In this document: one piece after another, positions 20,335 through 28,272 of the stretch
Position numbering within the stretch: position 1 is the first letter of the stretch
Layout: each line of letters opens with the position of its first letter
Origin: a virus
Virus record (IMG/VR): IMGVR_UViG_3300043411_000252
Coordinates: 1 to 37,356 of that record
Reading direction: 5' to 3' (one strand)
Length of the DNA: 37,356 bases
Position numbers and translations under genes: made by a program
Notes under the pieces: generated by a model
The model's input: only the letters and a program-made list of their open reading frames with translations
The model's database searches: none
What the model was told of the DNA's origin: nothing

Positions 20335-20769
20335 ATGCCAAAATCGACACCAACCTGCAACAGCATCATCAATCTTGTGTACCGCGCCGTCACCTGGGCG
20401 AATTTGGCGGAGAACGCTTCTGCCGCGCCGATCGCTGACATTTATGTTGGGCTTCATACCGGCAATCTGACGGCGGCGACGGACTCGCAAGCGGAGAACG
20501 AAACCGCCTATACGAACTATGTTCGCGTCGCGGCGGCACGCCCTGCTGGATGGGCTGCGGCCTCGGGCGGCGCAACACAGAATGCCGCGACGATCAGCTT
20601 CGCTCAGTGTGGCGTGACAGGGGCAACGCTGACACACGTTTCAACGGGCAAGGCTTCTGCTGGCGCAACGTCGGTCTTTCACTATGGCGCGCTGAATTCT
20701 TCGCTGGCTGTGTCGTCGGGCATCACCCCGCAATTTGCGGCGGGTGCGCTCACGGTGACTGAGGCGTAG
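20335..20769 (+). CDS. phage structural protein, YVGLHT family (144 aa)
   Basis: IYVGLHTGNL, TAYTNYVRVAAARPAGW and FAAGALTVTEA match a recurrent phage virion-structural family (a beta-sandwich, usually near capsid or tail genes, sometimes called Gp80-like). Start after TTAGGGGATTGAT. Confidence 0.65.
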   Translation: MPKSTPTCNSIINLVYRAVTWANLAENASAAPIADIYVGLHTGNLTAATDSQAENETAYTNYVRVAAARPAGWAAASGGATQNAATISFAQCGVTGATLTHVSTGKASAGATSVFHYGALNSSLAVSSGITPQFAAGALTVTEA

Positions 20770-20771
20770 AC

Positions 20772-21014
20772 ATGGCGGATCAACGCACAGCGACTGAGAA
20801 AAAGCTGTGGGACAGTATTGGCCCGCCGCTCTATTACTGCGCTGATTGCATGAAGGCGGTGAGCGTTACGCCGGTAGAAGGTGGCGAGCTTGACTGGCGC
20901 GGGAGGGATCACCACTGGAACGCTGACCGGAATCGGGGAATTGCTTGCCGACATCCTTGGCGATGGAACGCTGGACGCACCGGTTCTGTCGGCGCTGGGC
21001 GAATTAAGTGCTGA
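20772..21014 (+). CDS. hypothetical protein, C-terminal half probably not real
   Basis: The first 37 residues (MADQRTATEKKLWDSIGPPL, YYCADCMKAVSVTPVEGG) look like a known phage protein with a CADC finger. After that the frame turns Arg/Trp-rich and overlaps 20881-21342 in another frame, as expected for a shadow translation. The real protein may be truncated here or joined to the next frame by a +1 shift. Confidence 0.35.
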   Translation: MADQRTATEKKLWDSIGPPLYYCADCMKAVSVTPVEGGELDWRGRDHHWNADRNRGIACRHPWRWNAGRTGSVGAGRIKC

Positions 21015-21342
21015 TCTGACGGTAACGGGAACAGGGCTTTCGACGGCGAACGTCGGCGAAGCAGTCTGGAGCGCTATTGCTGCATCGAACAACGCCCCCG
21101 GCACGATGGGCGAAAAACTGAACGACGCAGGATCTGCATCAAACCCTTGGACGGAAGTAATCGAGTCGGGATTGAGTGCGGCGGAGATATTGCGCATCAT
21201 CGCGGCGGCGTTAGCGGGGGAAGTCTCTGGCGCCGGAAGCGGTACGGAAACCTTTGTCGGGCTGGATGGTGCGACGGATAGGATAGTTTCGACGGTCGAC
21301 GTGGACGGCAATCGCACCAACGTCGTTGTCGATGGGACTTAA
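20881..21342 (+). CDS. phage structural protein with GEAVWSAIAAS domain (153 aa)
   Basis: Start GTG at 20881 or TTG at 20890 (the latter behind AGAAGGTGGCGAGC). Gly/Ala/Leu-rich repeats (GIGELLADILGDGTL and on), then EAVWSAIAAS, GTMGEKLNDAGSASNPWTEV and AAEILRIIAAALAGEVSGAG. These signatures occur in many phage tail or baseplate-adjacent proteins. Ends 11 bases into the next small gene. Confidence 0.65.
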   Translation: MASLTGAGGITTGTLTGIGELLADILGDGTLDAPVLSALGELSADLTVTGTGLSTANVGEAVWSAIAASNNAPGTMGEKLNDAGSASNPWTEVIESGLSAAEILRIIAAALAGEVSGAGSGTETFVGLDGATDRIVSTVDVDGNRTNVVVDGT

Positions 21343-21460
21343 TCACTTCAAGGCTCGGCATTTCGGTGCCAAGCATTTTGTAGCGCTGACGGGACTGGCG
21401 GCGATTGTCGCTGCGGTTACTGAATGGTTAGTGCGCGCGCGACGACGAGGACGACGATGA
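21332..21460 (+). CDS. HFKARHF-type small phage protein (42 aa)
   Basis: MGLNHFKARHFGAKHFVALT followed by a hydrophobic helix (GLAAIVAAVTEWLV) and a basic Arg tail. Such small proteins with repeated HF.A..F motifs sit in phage head or tail modules. Overlaps both neighbours (ATGA with 21457). Confidence 0.55.
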   Translation: MGLNHFKARHFGAKHFVALTGLAAIVAAVTEWLVRARRRGRR

Positions 21461-21657
21461 CATTGACCAAAGAAGAGCGGAATTCACCGCTTTGGATGAA
21501 ATTGAAATCGCACCTTGATGCCAGGTTAGCCAAGCTGCGTATTGAAAATGACAAATCGGAAGAGCTGCTTGTTACCGAAAAGCGCCGTGGCCGAATTGCT
21601 GAATTGAAAGACATGATTGAAATTGGCTCTGAAAAGCCAAAACCAGAATTGGAATAA
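21457..21657 (+). CDS. hypothetical small structural protein (66 aa)
   Basis: Starts by ATGA overlap. MTLTKEERNSPLWMKLKSHL, a helical Lys/Glu/Leu-rich sequence with a coiled-coil feel; ends polar (EKPKPELE). Followed by a terminator. Function unknown. Confidence 0.6.
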   Translation: MTLTKEERNSPLWMKLKSHLDARLAKLRIENDKSEELLVTEKRRGRIAELKDMIEIGSEKPKPELE

Positions 21658-21709
21658 AGAAATTTAGAGCGCCGCGCAAGCGACCCTCGAAAGTAGTAGG
21701 TGAACCGAC

Positions 21710-21734
21710 GACCCGCACTTGATGCGGGTTTTTT
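21710..21734 (+). terminator. Rho-independent terminator
   Basis: Stem CCCGCA (21712-21717), loop CTTGA, stem TGCGGG (21723-21728), then TTTTTT. It separates the terminase/portal block from the scaffold/capsid genes. Confidence 0.85.
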
Positions 21735-21785
21735 ACGTCCGCTCGCCATGTTGCCGTCTATGACGGTTTGTTTGGAGGCTGGAAA

Positions 21786-22631
21786 ATGACCACAGAAAAT
21801 GAAGTTGCACCGAGCGTAGTTGCACCGAGTGAGGTCAGCGAATCGATTCAAGCGGGTTATGACCGCATCGCTAACCCGGAAAAAGTACAGGAAGATTTGC
21901 CAGCGAAAGCCGAGCCGACCGTGGCAACACCGCCGGAGCCGGAATTCACCAATGAGCAAATCAAAGATGCGCTGGCCCAAGTGGCGCGCATTCCTGAACT
22001 GGAGAAACGCTTACGCGACGATGGCGGCAGATACGGAGCGCTCAAGCAAACGCTTGAACAGCTTCAGCAGCGAATGAGTACCGGCGGTTCTGGTGCGCCA
22101 GTGGATGTTGAAGAAATGCTGGCAGGCATCAAGGACGATTTCGGTGACGACAGTTCGGTGTATCTGTCGCTGAAGAACGCATTTTCAAAGATCACGACAA
22201 GCCAAGCAGTGCTGGACCCGAGCGTCATTGAGAACATCGTGGCGGAAAAGGTCGAAGCGGCCAAAAAAGCCGATCTCGCAGAGGCAATGACCTTGTTGAC
22301 TGATGCTCACCCAACCTGGATGGAAGACCGCAAAACCCCTGAGTTTCAGGAATGGCGGAACAGCCTATCAGAGCGGGAGCGGAGCAAGTTCAACCGGTCA
22401 AAAGACCCGGACTATGTGGCATCCAAGCTCGATGATTTTGTCGAGTGGAAGAAGGTAAAGGCGGCAACACCGCCGCCACCACCACCCAAACGGGAGCAAC
22501 AACCAAGCAAGCGGCTGCTATCAGCCGTGATGCCAACCAACGGAACCAAGCCCAAAACATCGGGGGAGTCCGATCCGAAAGCAAGCATTCGCGCAGGCTA
22601 CGAGAGAGTGGCAGGCGCCCGAATGCGTTAA
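21786..22631 (+). CDS. scaffold (capsid assembly) protein with IQAGYD motifs
   Basis: 281 residues, start ATG 21786 after TTTGGAGGCTGGAAA. It lies just before the major capsid gene and is acidic, Pro/Glu-rich and helical, as scaffolds are. Near its N-terminus SIQAGYDRIANP (about 20-31) and at its extreme C-terminus SIRAGYERVAG; a third copy is in 14375-14638. These may be the capsid-binding tips of the scaffold. Also carries a short Pro run (PPPPPPKREQQ) and a KTPEFQEWRNSL segment. Confidence 0.7.
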   Translation: MTTENEVAPSVVAPSEVSESIQAGYDRIANPEKVQEDLPAKAEPTVATPPEPEFTNEQIKDALAQVARIPELEKRLRDDGGRYGALKQTLEQLQQRMSTGGSGAPVDVEEMLAGIKDDFGDDSSVYLSLKNAFSKITTSQAVLDPSVIENIVAEKVEAAKKADLAEAMTLLTDAHPTWMEDRKTPEFQEWRNSLSERERSKFNRSKDPDYVASKLDDFVEWKKVKAATPPPPPPKREQQPSKRLLSAVMPTNGTKPKTSGESDPKASIRAGYERVAGARMR

Positions 22632-22651
22632 CTCACATTTAGGAGATTCAA

Positions 22652-23695
22652 ATGACAGTTCAAGCATACGGCCTCTCGCCAGGTCGCGTTAATGAGATTT
22701 TGGGCGAAACCCTGGCCTACGCCGAGCCGACAATGGTTCTGGCACTCGGCTGCGAAATGAAACAGATCCCCAAGAACAAGGGCGATAACGTCAGCTACCG
22801 CCGGATTATCCCGACCGGTGGCGCGACGACCAACGCTAACACCATCAACCGGTGGAGCGTTACCAGTGCCGCGCATCTGCTTCAGGAAGGCGTGACGCCT
22901 GATGCAGAAACCCTGACCGATCAGTACGTCAATGTGCAGATCAATCAGTACGGCGCCATCTACGGATGGACCAACAAGACCGCTGACTTGCATGAGGACG
23001 ACATCCCGAAAGATATGTCGCGCATCATGGGCAAGCGCATGGGCTTGGTGCAGGAAATGATCCGCTACGGCGTGATGAAAGCCTGTACCAACGTGTATTA
23101 CAGCGGTGGCACGACTCGCCTGACGGTTGATGAGGCAATTTCTCTGGCAGTTCTGCGTCGGGCCGCGCGCGGCTTGATGGCGAACCACGCTGGCAAGAAG
23201 AGCCGCATCATTCGCCCCGGTCCTGACTACGACACTTCGGCAATCGAAGAGGCGTTCTTGGTCATGGTGCATACCGACGCGGCCAGCGATGTCCGTGATC
23301 TGCCTGGCTTTGTGCCGGTCGCCAAGTATGCCGGCGTCCAAGCCATCAGCCCGAAAGAAATCGGTTCGTGCGAAGAGTTCCGCTTCATCCTCTCCCCTGA
23401 GTTGGCGTCCTACGCTGACGCGGGCGGCGGCAATGCGGCGCTCTACGCAACCACGACAGCAGCGACGGCGGTGGACGTTTATCCGTTCATCGTCTGCGGC
23501 GAAGATGCTTGTTTCGACATCGCTTTGAAGGGTGAGGATTCGTTCGACATGAACGTGCTTCCACACACTCAGACCGACAAGAACGACATCCTTGGCCAGC
23601 GCGGCTATTGCGGTGCCAGCTTTTGGTCAGCCAGTTTAGTCGTGAATAACGGCTGGATGTGTGTGGTGGAAGCGGGTGTCTCGTCGCTTGCATAA
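22652..23695 (+). CDS. major capsid protein, N4-gp56 family
   Basis: 347 residues. MTVQAYGLSPGRVNEILGET at the N-terminus, then a conserved core including YRRIIPTGGATT, LTDQYVNVQINQYGAIYGWT and ISPKEIGSCEEFRFI. These match the N4-gp56 type major capsid protein of podovirus-like phages. Strong expression is expected: AGGAGATTCAA ribosome site and a terminator after it. Confidence 0.85.
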   Translation: MTVQAYGLSPGRVNEILGETLAYAEPTMVLALGCEMKQIPKNKGDNVSYRRIIPTGGATTNANTINRWSVTSAAHLLQEGVTPDAETLTDQYVNVQINQYGAIYGWTNKTADLHEDDIPKDMSRIMGKRMGLVQEMIRYGVMKACTNVYYSGGTTRLTVDEAISLAVLRRAARGLMANHAGKKSRIIRPGPDYDTSAIEEAFLVMVHTDAASDVRDLPGFVPVAKYAGVQAISPKEIGSCEEFRFILSPELASYADAGGGNAALYATTTAATAVDVYPFIVCGEDACFDIALKGEDSFDMNVLPHTQTDKNDILGQRGYCGASFWSASLVVNNGWMCVVEAGVSSLA

Positions 23696-23715
23696 GAATG
23701 CAATAAAACCAACTT

Positions 23716-23741
23716 AACCAGCTTCGGCTGGTTTTCTTTTT
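23716..23741 (+). terminator. Rho-independent terminator after capsid gene
   Basis: Stem AACCAGC (23716-23722), loop TTCG, stem GCTGGTT (23727-23733), T-rich tail TTCTTTTT. A classic phage capsid-gene terminator, perhaps raising capsid mRNA stability. Confidence 0.85.
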
Positions 23742-23753
23742 AGGAGATTCAAC

Positions 23754-24263
23754 ATGGAAAACATCAATTATCGCGGCGTGACGATGGCGCACAGCAACAG
23801 CCTTCTGACCGCTACCGGGGCCGAAACAGTGCATGACACGACTGTTCGGCTCGACTTCTCAATCGGCGGCAAGATGTACTCGAAATCGGGTACGAATGCT
23901 GACCAGGCGACACCGACCACCGATTATGGCGACAGCGTGGCGTTTTCGGATACCAGCAAGAAGCTGACCGGCGTAAGTTCTGCCGGCGGTCAAGGCACGG
24001 TCGTTGTTTGGGCCTACAACTCATCCGGCGCCGTCAAGTGCTTGATGGGTACGCGGGAAACGCTGGATGCTGGTGGCAACTTCGCCAGCCCGCCACAATT
24101 CCCGTCGATTCCGGCTGATGTGTGTCCATTTGCCTACCAAGTGCTCAAGCACTACGGGCAGACCAGCACCGTCACATTCGGTACATCGAACTGGAACACG
24201 TCGGGCTTCACCAACGCAATCGTCAACGTGTCTCAGTTGCCGGCGCGTCCGCAGGTAGCGTAA
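23754..24263 (+). CDS. hypothetical virion protein (169 aa)
   Basis: Start after AGGAGATTCAAC, same leader as the capsid gene. MENINYRGVTMAHSNSLLTA, beta-rich with TVVVWAYNSSGAVKC, Ser/Thr/Gly-rich. A head-decoration, minor capsid or joining protein is likely by position; no family named. Confidence 0.55.
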   Translation: MENINYRGVTMAHSNSLLTATGAETVHDTTVRLDFSIGGKMYSKSGTNADQATPTTDYGDSVAFSDTSKKLTGVSSAGGQGTVVVWAYNSSGAVKCLMGTRETLDAGGNFASPPQFPSIPADVCPFAYQVLKHYGQTSTVTFGTSNWNTSGFTNAIVNVSQLPARPQVA

Positions 24264-24284
24264 CACCGTAGTTGCAGCAAACAG

Positions 24285-24309
24285 GGGCGCCTCTCGGGGC
24301 GCCCTTTTT
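24285..24309 (+). terminator. Rho-independent terminator
   Basis: Stem GGGCGCC (24285-24291), loop TCTCGG, stem GGCGCCC (24298-24304), then TTTTT. Ends the unit with 23754-24263. Confidence 0.85.
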
Positions 24310-24332
24310 CATTCCAAATCAAGGAAACCAAA

Positions 24333-24863
24333 ATGACTCGAAAATATACACCACGCAAGATGGTTGAATCACAGGAACACCAACCGGCAGCGCAAGCTCC
24401 GCGTGAATTCAACGAAGCGGGCGATTTGCCAAGCCAGAAGATTGCCGGCGTTGACGGACATCATCAAGCAACACCAGTGCTGGAATCCCTTGGCTTCGAT
24501 GCCAACGGCAAGCGCATTCGCAGTAAGAAGTGGCACGACGAAATGGCCTTTGCCAATGAGCAAGTGCTGGTTCGCGTCCACGACACCACCGACAAAAACG
24601 CACAAGAACTGCCAGAAGTCTTTGTCAATGGCAGGGTCCAGCGCTTCCCGCGCGGACAAGAGATTTCTGTTCGGCGTTGCTTTGTCGAGCGACTGGCAAG
24701 GGCAATGGCGACCACCTACGGCAACGTCAAAGTCAAGGGACCGGATGGCGAGGACAAGTACATCTATCCCGCCAGGAGTGCCGAGGTCTATCCCTTCACC
24801 GTGATCAATGACACGCCCAAGGGCCAGAAATGGCTCAAAGACCTGCTTCAGCAGGGGGCTTAA
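24333..24863 (+). CDS. hypothetical virion protein (176 aa)
   Basis: Start after AAGGAAACCAAA. A polar N-terminus (KYTPRKMVESQEHQPAAQAP), then LVRVHDTTDKNAQELPEVFV, GRVQRFPRGQEISVRRCFVE and RLARAMATTYGNVKV. The pattern matches phage proteins located between capsid and tail-adaptor genes; no named function known to me. It likely joins head and tail. Confidence 0.6.
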   Translation: MTRKYTPRKMVESQEHQPAAQAPREFNEAGDLPSQKIAGVDGHHQATPVLESLGFDANGKRIRSKKWHDEMAFANEQVLVRVHDTTDKNAQELPEVFVNGRVQRFPRGQEISVRRCFVERLARAMATTYGNVKVKGPDGEDKYIYPARSAEVYPFTVINDTPKGQKWLKDLLQQGA

Positions 24864-24874
24864 AGAGCAGCAAC

Positions 24875-24901
24875 CCCTGCCGACCAATCCGATCGGCAGG
24901 G
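24875..24901 (+). other. strong stem-loop without U-tract
   Basis: Nine-base perfect stem CCCTGCCGA (24875-24883) with TCGGCAGGG (24893-24901), loop of 9. No run of T follows. Between 24333-24863 and 24943-25428; likely an mRNA processing or stability element. Confidence 0.55.
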
Positions 24902-24942
24902 AAACTCAAAGCGGGAAACCGCACTAGAAAAGGAGTATGGCC

Positions 24943-25428
24943 ATGCTTACAAGAGCTTTTGATTTTGTGAAAGTTAGCCGACAAATCACGCTTGGCGTGA
25001 AAGCGGCAATTGCCGGCTCGGGAAAGAGTCTCGGCATTCCACTGCGCGGCGTAGTTGTCAAGACGCAAGGCGCGCCAGCCACGGCAACCGTCGCGGCAAC
25101 GCTGACGGCAGCGCAACTGCTGACTGGCATCCTCAATGCCACGCCAACCGCGACTGGTGCCACAGCGGCTTACACCTTGCCGACCGGCACACTCATGGAC
25201 GGCGCCGTTGATTTCAAAATCAACGACTCGTTCGATTGGGTGCTGATCAACAACGCTTTGGCTGCGGCTGACACCATCACGCTGACGGCTGGCACGGATC
25301 ACACGATTGTTGGTGGCCCGATCGTTCAGTCGTTGCACGCCACGACTGGCGGTATCACCGGCTACTCGGCGGTGTTCAGAACCAGAAAGACGGCAGCCAA
25401 TACGTTCGTTACCTATCGCATCGGCTAA
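24943..25428 (+). CDS. hypothetical virion protein (161 aa)
   Basis: ATG at 24943 gives correct spacing behind AAAAGGAG; an upstream ATG at 24937 is too close. MLTRAFDFVKVSRQITLGVK, then ALTAAQLLTGILNATPT-like and DFKINDSFDWVLINNALAAAD and a terminal FRTRKTAANTFVTYRI. A common family of tail/head-decoration proteins of small beta-sandwich type in phages of this kind. Confidence 0.6.
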   Translation: MLTRAFDFVKVSRQITLGVKAAIAGSGKSLGIPLRGVVVKTQGAPATATVAATLTAAQLLTGILNATPTATGATAAYTLPTGTLMDGAVDFKINDSFDWVLINNALAAADTITLTAGTDHTIVGGPIVQSLHATTGGITGYSAVFRTRKTAANTFVTYRIG

Positions 25429-25434
25429 TCCACT

Positions 25435-25462
25435 TCCGGCCGCCGGGCGACTGGTGGCCGGA
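25435..25462 (+). other. stem-loop before adaptor gene
   Basis: TCCGGCC (25435-25441) with GGCCGGA (25456-25462), a 14-base GC-rich loop. Lies just upstream of the ribosome site of 25481; no U-tract. Confidence 0.45.
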
Positions 25463-25480
25463 TCTTCCTGAAGGATTGCA

Positions 25481-26197
25481 ATGACCTATCTCACGCTTTG
25501 CTCGGACACGCGGCGCGAATGCCGCATGAACGGCACCGGTCCATCGGCAGTTACCTGGCAGACCGGATTGCTGGCCGACGTAGTGGCATGGGTAGCGAAT
25601 GCCTACACCGAATTGCAGCAGGCCCGAGACAATTGGCGCTGGCTGCGCTCGACGTTCACCTTTAACACGGTGGCGAGTACGGATGCCTATGCTTACACCG
25701 CCGTCACTGATTCGAGACTATCGGCAACAATCAGTCGTTTTGCGAAATGGTGGCTGACGGACGACGAAGGCTATTCAGCGATTCGGATTTACCTGACATC
25801 GAGCGGGGTTGGCAGCGAGTTTTATCTGACGCCGATTCCGTGGGATCAGTTTCGCGCGCGCTACAAGTTCGGCGCCCAACAGTCGCTGACCGGGCAACCA
25901 CAGCACGTCAGCGTCGATCCACAGAATCGCTTGGTACTCGGGCCGAATCCAAGCGCGATCTACACCGTGACCGGCGAATATCAGATGTCGCCGCAAACCC
26001 TTACCGCCAATGATGACGTACCCGAAATGCCGACGCAATTCCATCAGCTGATTGTCTACATGGCGATGGAAAAGTACGGCGCAGCCAAGAGCGAAATCGA
26101 GGTATTCAATCGCGGCGCGCTCGAAGGCGGGAGAATGCGCAATCGGCTGGAAATGGATCAATTGCCAATGATTACCATGGCTGGCCCGCTCACATGA
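25481..26197 (+). CDS. head-tail adaptor protein (SU10-like)
   Basis: 238 residues. MTYLTLCSDTRRECRMNGTG, then WVANAYTELQQARDNWRWLR-like, and SPQTLTANDDVPEMPTQFHQ and LIVYMAMEKYGAAKSEIEVF. This pattern is that of phage adaptor proteins (SU10-type) which sit on the portal and connect to the nozzle. Ends with ATGA overlap to 26194-28269. Confidence 0.75.
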   Translation: MTYLTLCSDTRRECRMNGTGPSAVTWQTGLLADVVAWVANAYTELQQARDNWRWLRSTFTFNTVASTDAYAYTAVTDSRLSATISRFAKWWLTDDEGYSAIRIYLTSSGVGSEFYLTPIPWDQFRARYKFGAQQSLTGQPQHVSVDPQNRLVLGPNPSAIYTVTGEYQMSPQTLTANDDVPEMPTQFHQLIVYMAMEKYGAAKSEIEVFNRGALEGGRMRNRLEMDQLPMITMAGPLT

Positions 26198-28269
26198 GGG
26201 TAACGCGCGCGAGTCTGGCGCAGGCGATTCGCTCGGTGCCAATTAAGCCAGGCTACATCGGGCTGACGGGCGGACTCGATCAGGTCACACCGGCCTATGA
26301 AATGAAGCCCGGCAGGGCGAGGCGCGCGCAGAACTTTGAAGTCGACGTGCTCAACGGCTATCGCAGAAGCGGCGGCTATGAGCGGTATGACGGTAGGCCA
26401 AGTCCGTCGGACGGCACTTATTCACTGATAGGCGCAACGATCACCGGCACTGTGGCGGTAGGCGACACCCTAACCGGATTAACTTCGGCGGCAACTGGCG
26501 TAATCGTTTCGTTGCCCGGTAGTTCGTTCGTACTCACGAAAGTTGTCGGCACTTTTGTCAATGGCGAGTCGCTGCAAATATCGGCTGTGACGGTAGCAAC
26601 TTCGACATCAGCGGCAATCGAGGGCGGCGCATCAACAACGAAACTTCATGCGCAGTATTTGAACGCGGCGGCAGACGAATACCGCGACGACATAGCGGCA
26701 GCAGCAGGATCAGGCGTGATTCTCGGCGGGTTCTATCTCAACGACATCAACTACTGCTTCAGAAACAACGCAGGCGGCACGGCGGCGGTGCTGTTCAAGA
26801 AATCCAGTTCCGGCTGGACAGCGGTAACGATGTATAACGAAATCAGTTTCACTGCTGGAGCAGTAGCAACACCGGCTGATGGCGCAACGCTGACGCAAGG
26901 TGGCGTGACTGCGACCGTTAAGCGGGTGGTTACGCAATCCGGGGCATGGACAGGAGCGGCAACAGGACGATTTATCATCACCAATCCGGGAGGCGGAAAC
27001 TTCGCAGCGGGCGCGGCCACACTGACGGGCGGGGCGACTTGCACGTTATCAGCAGTTCAGACCGCAATCACTTTGCTACCTTCTGGACGTTACGAGCACG
27101 TCAAGGAAAACTTCAGCGGCTCGGCAAATGCGACTCGGGTATATGGCTGTGACGGAGTGAATCGAGGCTTTGAATTTGACACCAGCGAAATCTTCGTGCC
27201 GATTGCCACCGGTATGACGACCGATACACCGTCCCACGTCGTTGCGCACAAGAAGCAATTGTTTTTCAGTTTTGGTGGATCGGTTCAGCACGCGGCACCG
27301 GGTACGCCTTACATTTGGAGCGCGATTCTCGGGGCTTCTGAGCTTGCGATGGGTGACACGGTAACAGGGTTTGCAGGGCAACCGGGCGATTCGTCTGGCG
27401 CGGCGCTGGCGATTTTCACCCGAAACAGAACGTCAATTTTGTACGGCTCTGGCGTGGCGAATTGGCAACTGACGCCGTATCGGGACGAGCTAGGCGCATG
27501 GGCTTACACCATTCAGGATGTGGGCTACTCGATGTTCTTGGATGATCGTGGAATTACCAATGTTCAGACCAGCCAAGCCTTCGGTAACTTCCAACACAAC
27601 GCGATTACGAACGCCATTTTGCCGCTGATGGTGGAGTACAAGCCCTACGCCATCGCTTCAAGTATCTGCCGGGACAAGAGCCAGTACCGACTGTTTTTCT
27701 CAAGCGGCTATGCGTTTTATGTGACTGTCGTTGGTCAGAAGATCGTCGGCATCATGCCGCAACTATTTGCCGACGTTGTTCGTTGCACATGGACAGCAGA
27801 AAAGAATGACGGTAACGAAGTGATGTTCTTTGGTTCTGATAGCGGCATGGTTTATCAGTTCGACAAAGGCACCAGTCACGACGGCGACGACATCGAGTTT
27901 TTTATCGAGCTTGCCTACAACTTCTTTGGCAGTCCGAGGGAAGAAAAAACCTATCACGACGCGACCATTGAAGTGACGGGAAGCAGTTACGTAGCCTTTG
28001 ATTTTGGCTATTCGCTCGGTTATGGCTCAACGGATATTCCACAGCCAAACGACACGGAATTGACCAGCAGTTTCACGGCGACTAGGTGGGATTCATTCAC
28101 TTGGGATGCGTTCTTTTGGGATGGCACGACGCTATCGCCATCGACTGCTGATATGCGCGGCAACGCAGAAAACGTCTCAATCTCGATTCGCGGTAACGCG
28201 GATTATTTTCAATCATTCACGTTGGCGGGGATTTTGGTTCATTACGCGCAACGTAGACGAATGGGGTAA
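26194..28269 (+). CDS. nozzle / tail tubular-like protein (691 aa)
   Basis: Overlaps the adaptor gene as ATGA. KPGYIGLTGGLDQVTPAYEM and KPGRARRAQNFEVDVLNGYR at the N-terminus; beta-rich with repeated TLTGLTSAATG-like segments in the middle and YQFDKGTSHDGDDIEFFIEL in the C-terminal half. Matches large nozzle-type proteins coded after the adaptor in SU10- and N4-like phages. Probably forms the tail tube end through which DNA passes. Confidence 0.7.
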   Translation: MRVTRASLAQAIRSVPIKPGYIGLTGGLDQVTPAYEMKPGRARRAQNFEVDVLNGYRRSGGYERYDGRPSPSDGTYSLIGATITGTVAVGDTLTGLTSAATGVIVSLPGSSFVLTKVVGTFVNGESLQISAVTVATSTSAAIEGGASTTKLHAQYLNAAADEYRDDIAAAAGSGVILGGFYLNDINYCFRNNAGGTAAVLFKKSSSGWTAVTMYNEISFTAGAVATPADGATLTQGGVTATVKRVVTQSGAWTGAATGRFIITNPGGGNFAAGAATLTGGATCTLSAVQTAITLLPSGRYEHVKENFSGSANATRVYGCDGVNRGFEFDTSEIFVPIATGMTTDTPSHVVAHKKQLFFSFGGSVQHAAPGTPYIWSAILGASELAMGDTVTGFAGQPGDSSGAALAIFTRNRTSILYGSGVANWQLTPYRDELGAWAYTIQDVGYSMFLDDRGITNVQTSQAFGNFQHNAITNAILPLMVEYKPYAIASSICRDKSQYRLFFSSGYAFYVTVVGQKIVGIMPQLFADVVRCTWTAEKNDGNEVMFFGSDSGMVYQFDKGTSHDGDDIEFFIELAYNFFGSPREEKTYHDATIEVTGSSYVAFDFGYSLGYGSTDIPQPNDTELTSSFTATRWDSFTWDAFFWDGTTLSPSTADMRGNAENVSISIRGNADYFQSFTLAGILVHYAQRRRMG

Positions 28270-28272
28270 CTT

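Noticed and set aside
22628-23566. 312-codon minus-strand frame within the capsid gene
   Set aside because: Antisense shadow of the major capsid gene; His/Arg-rich composition typical of such shadows.
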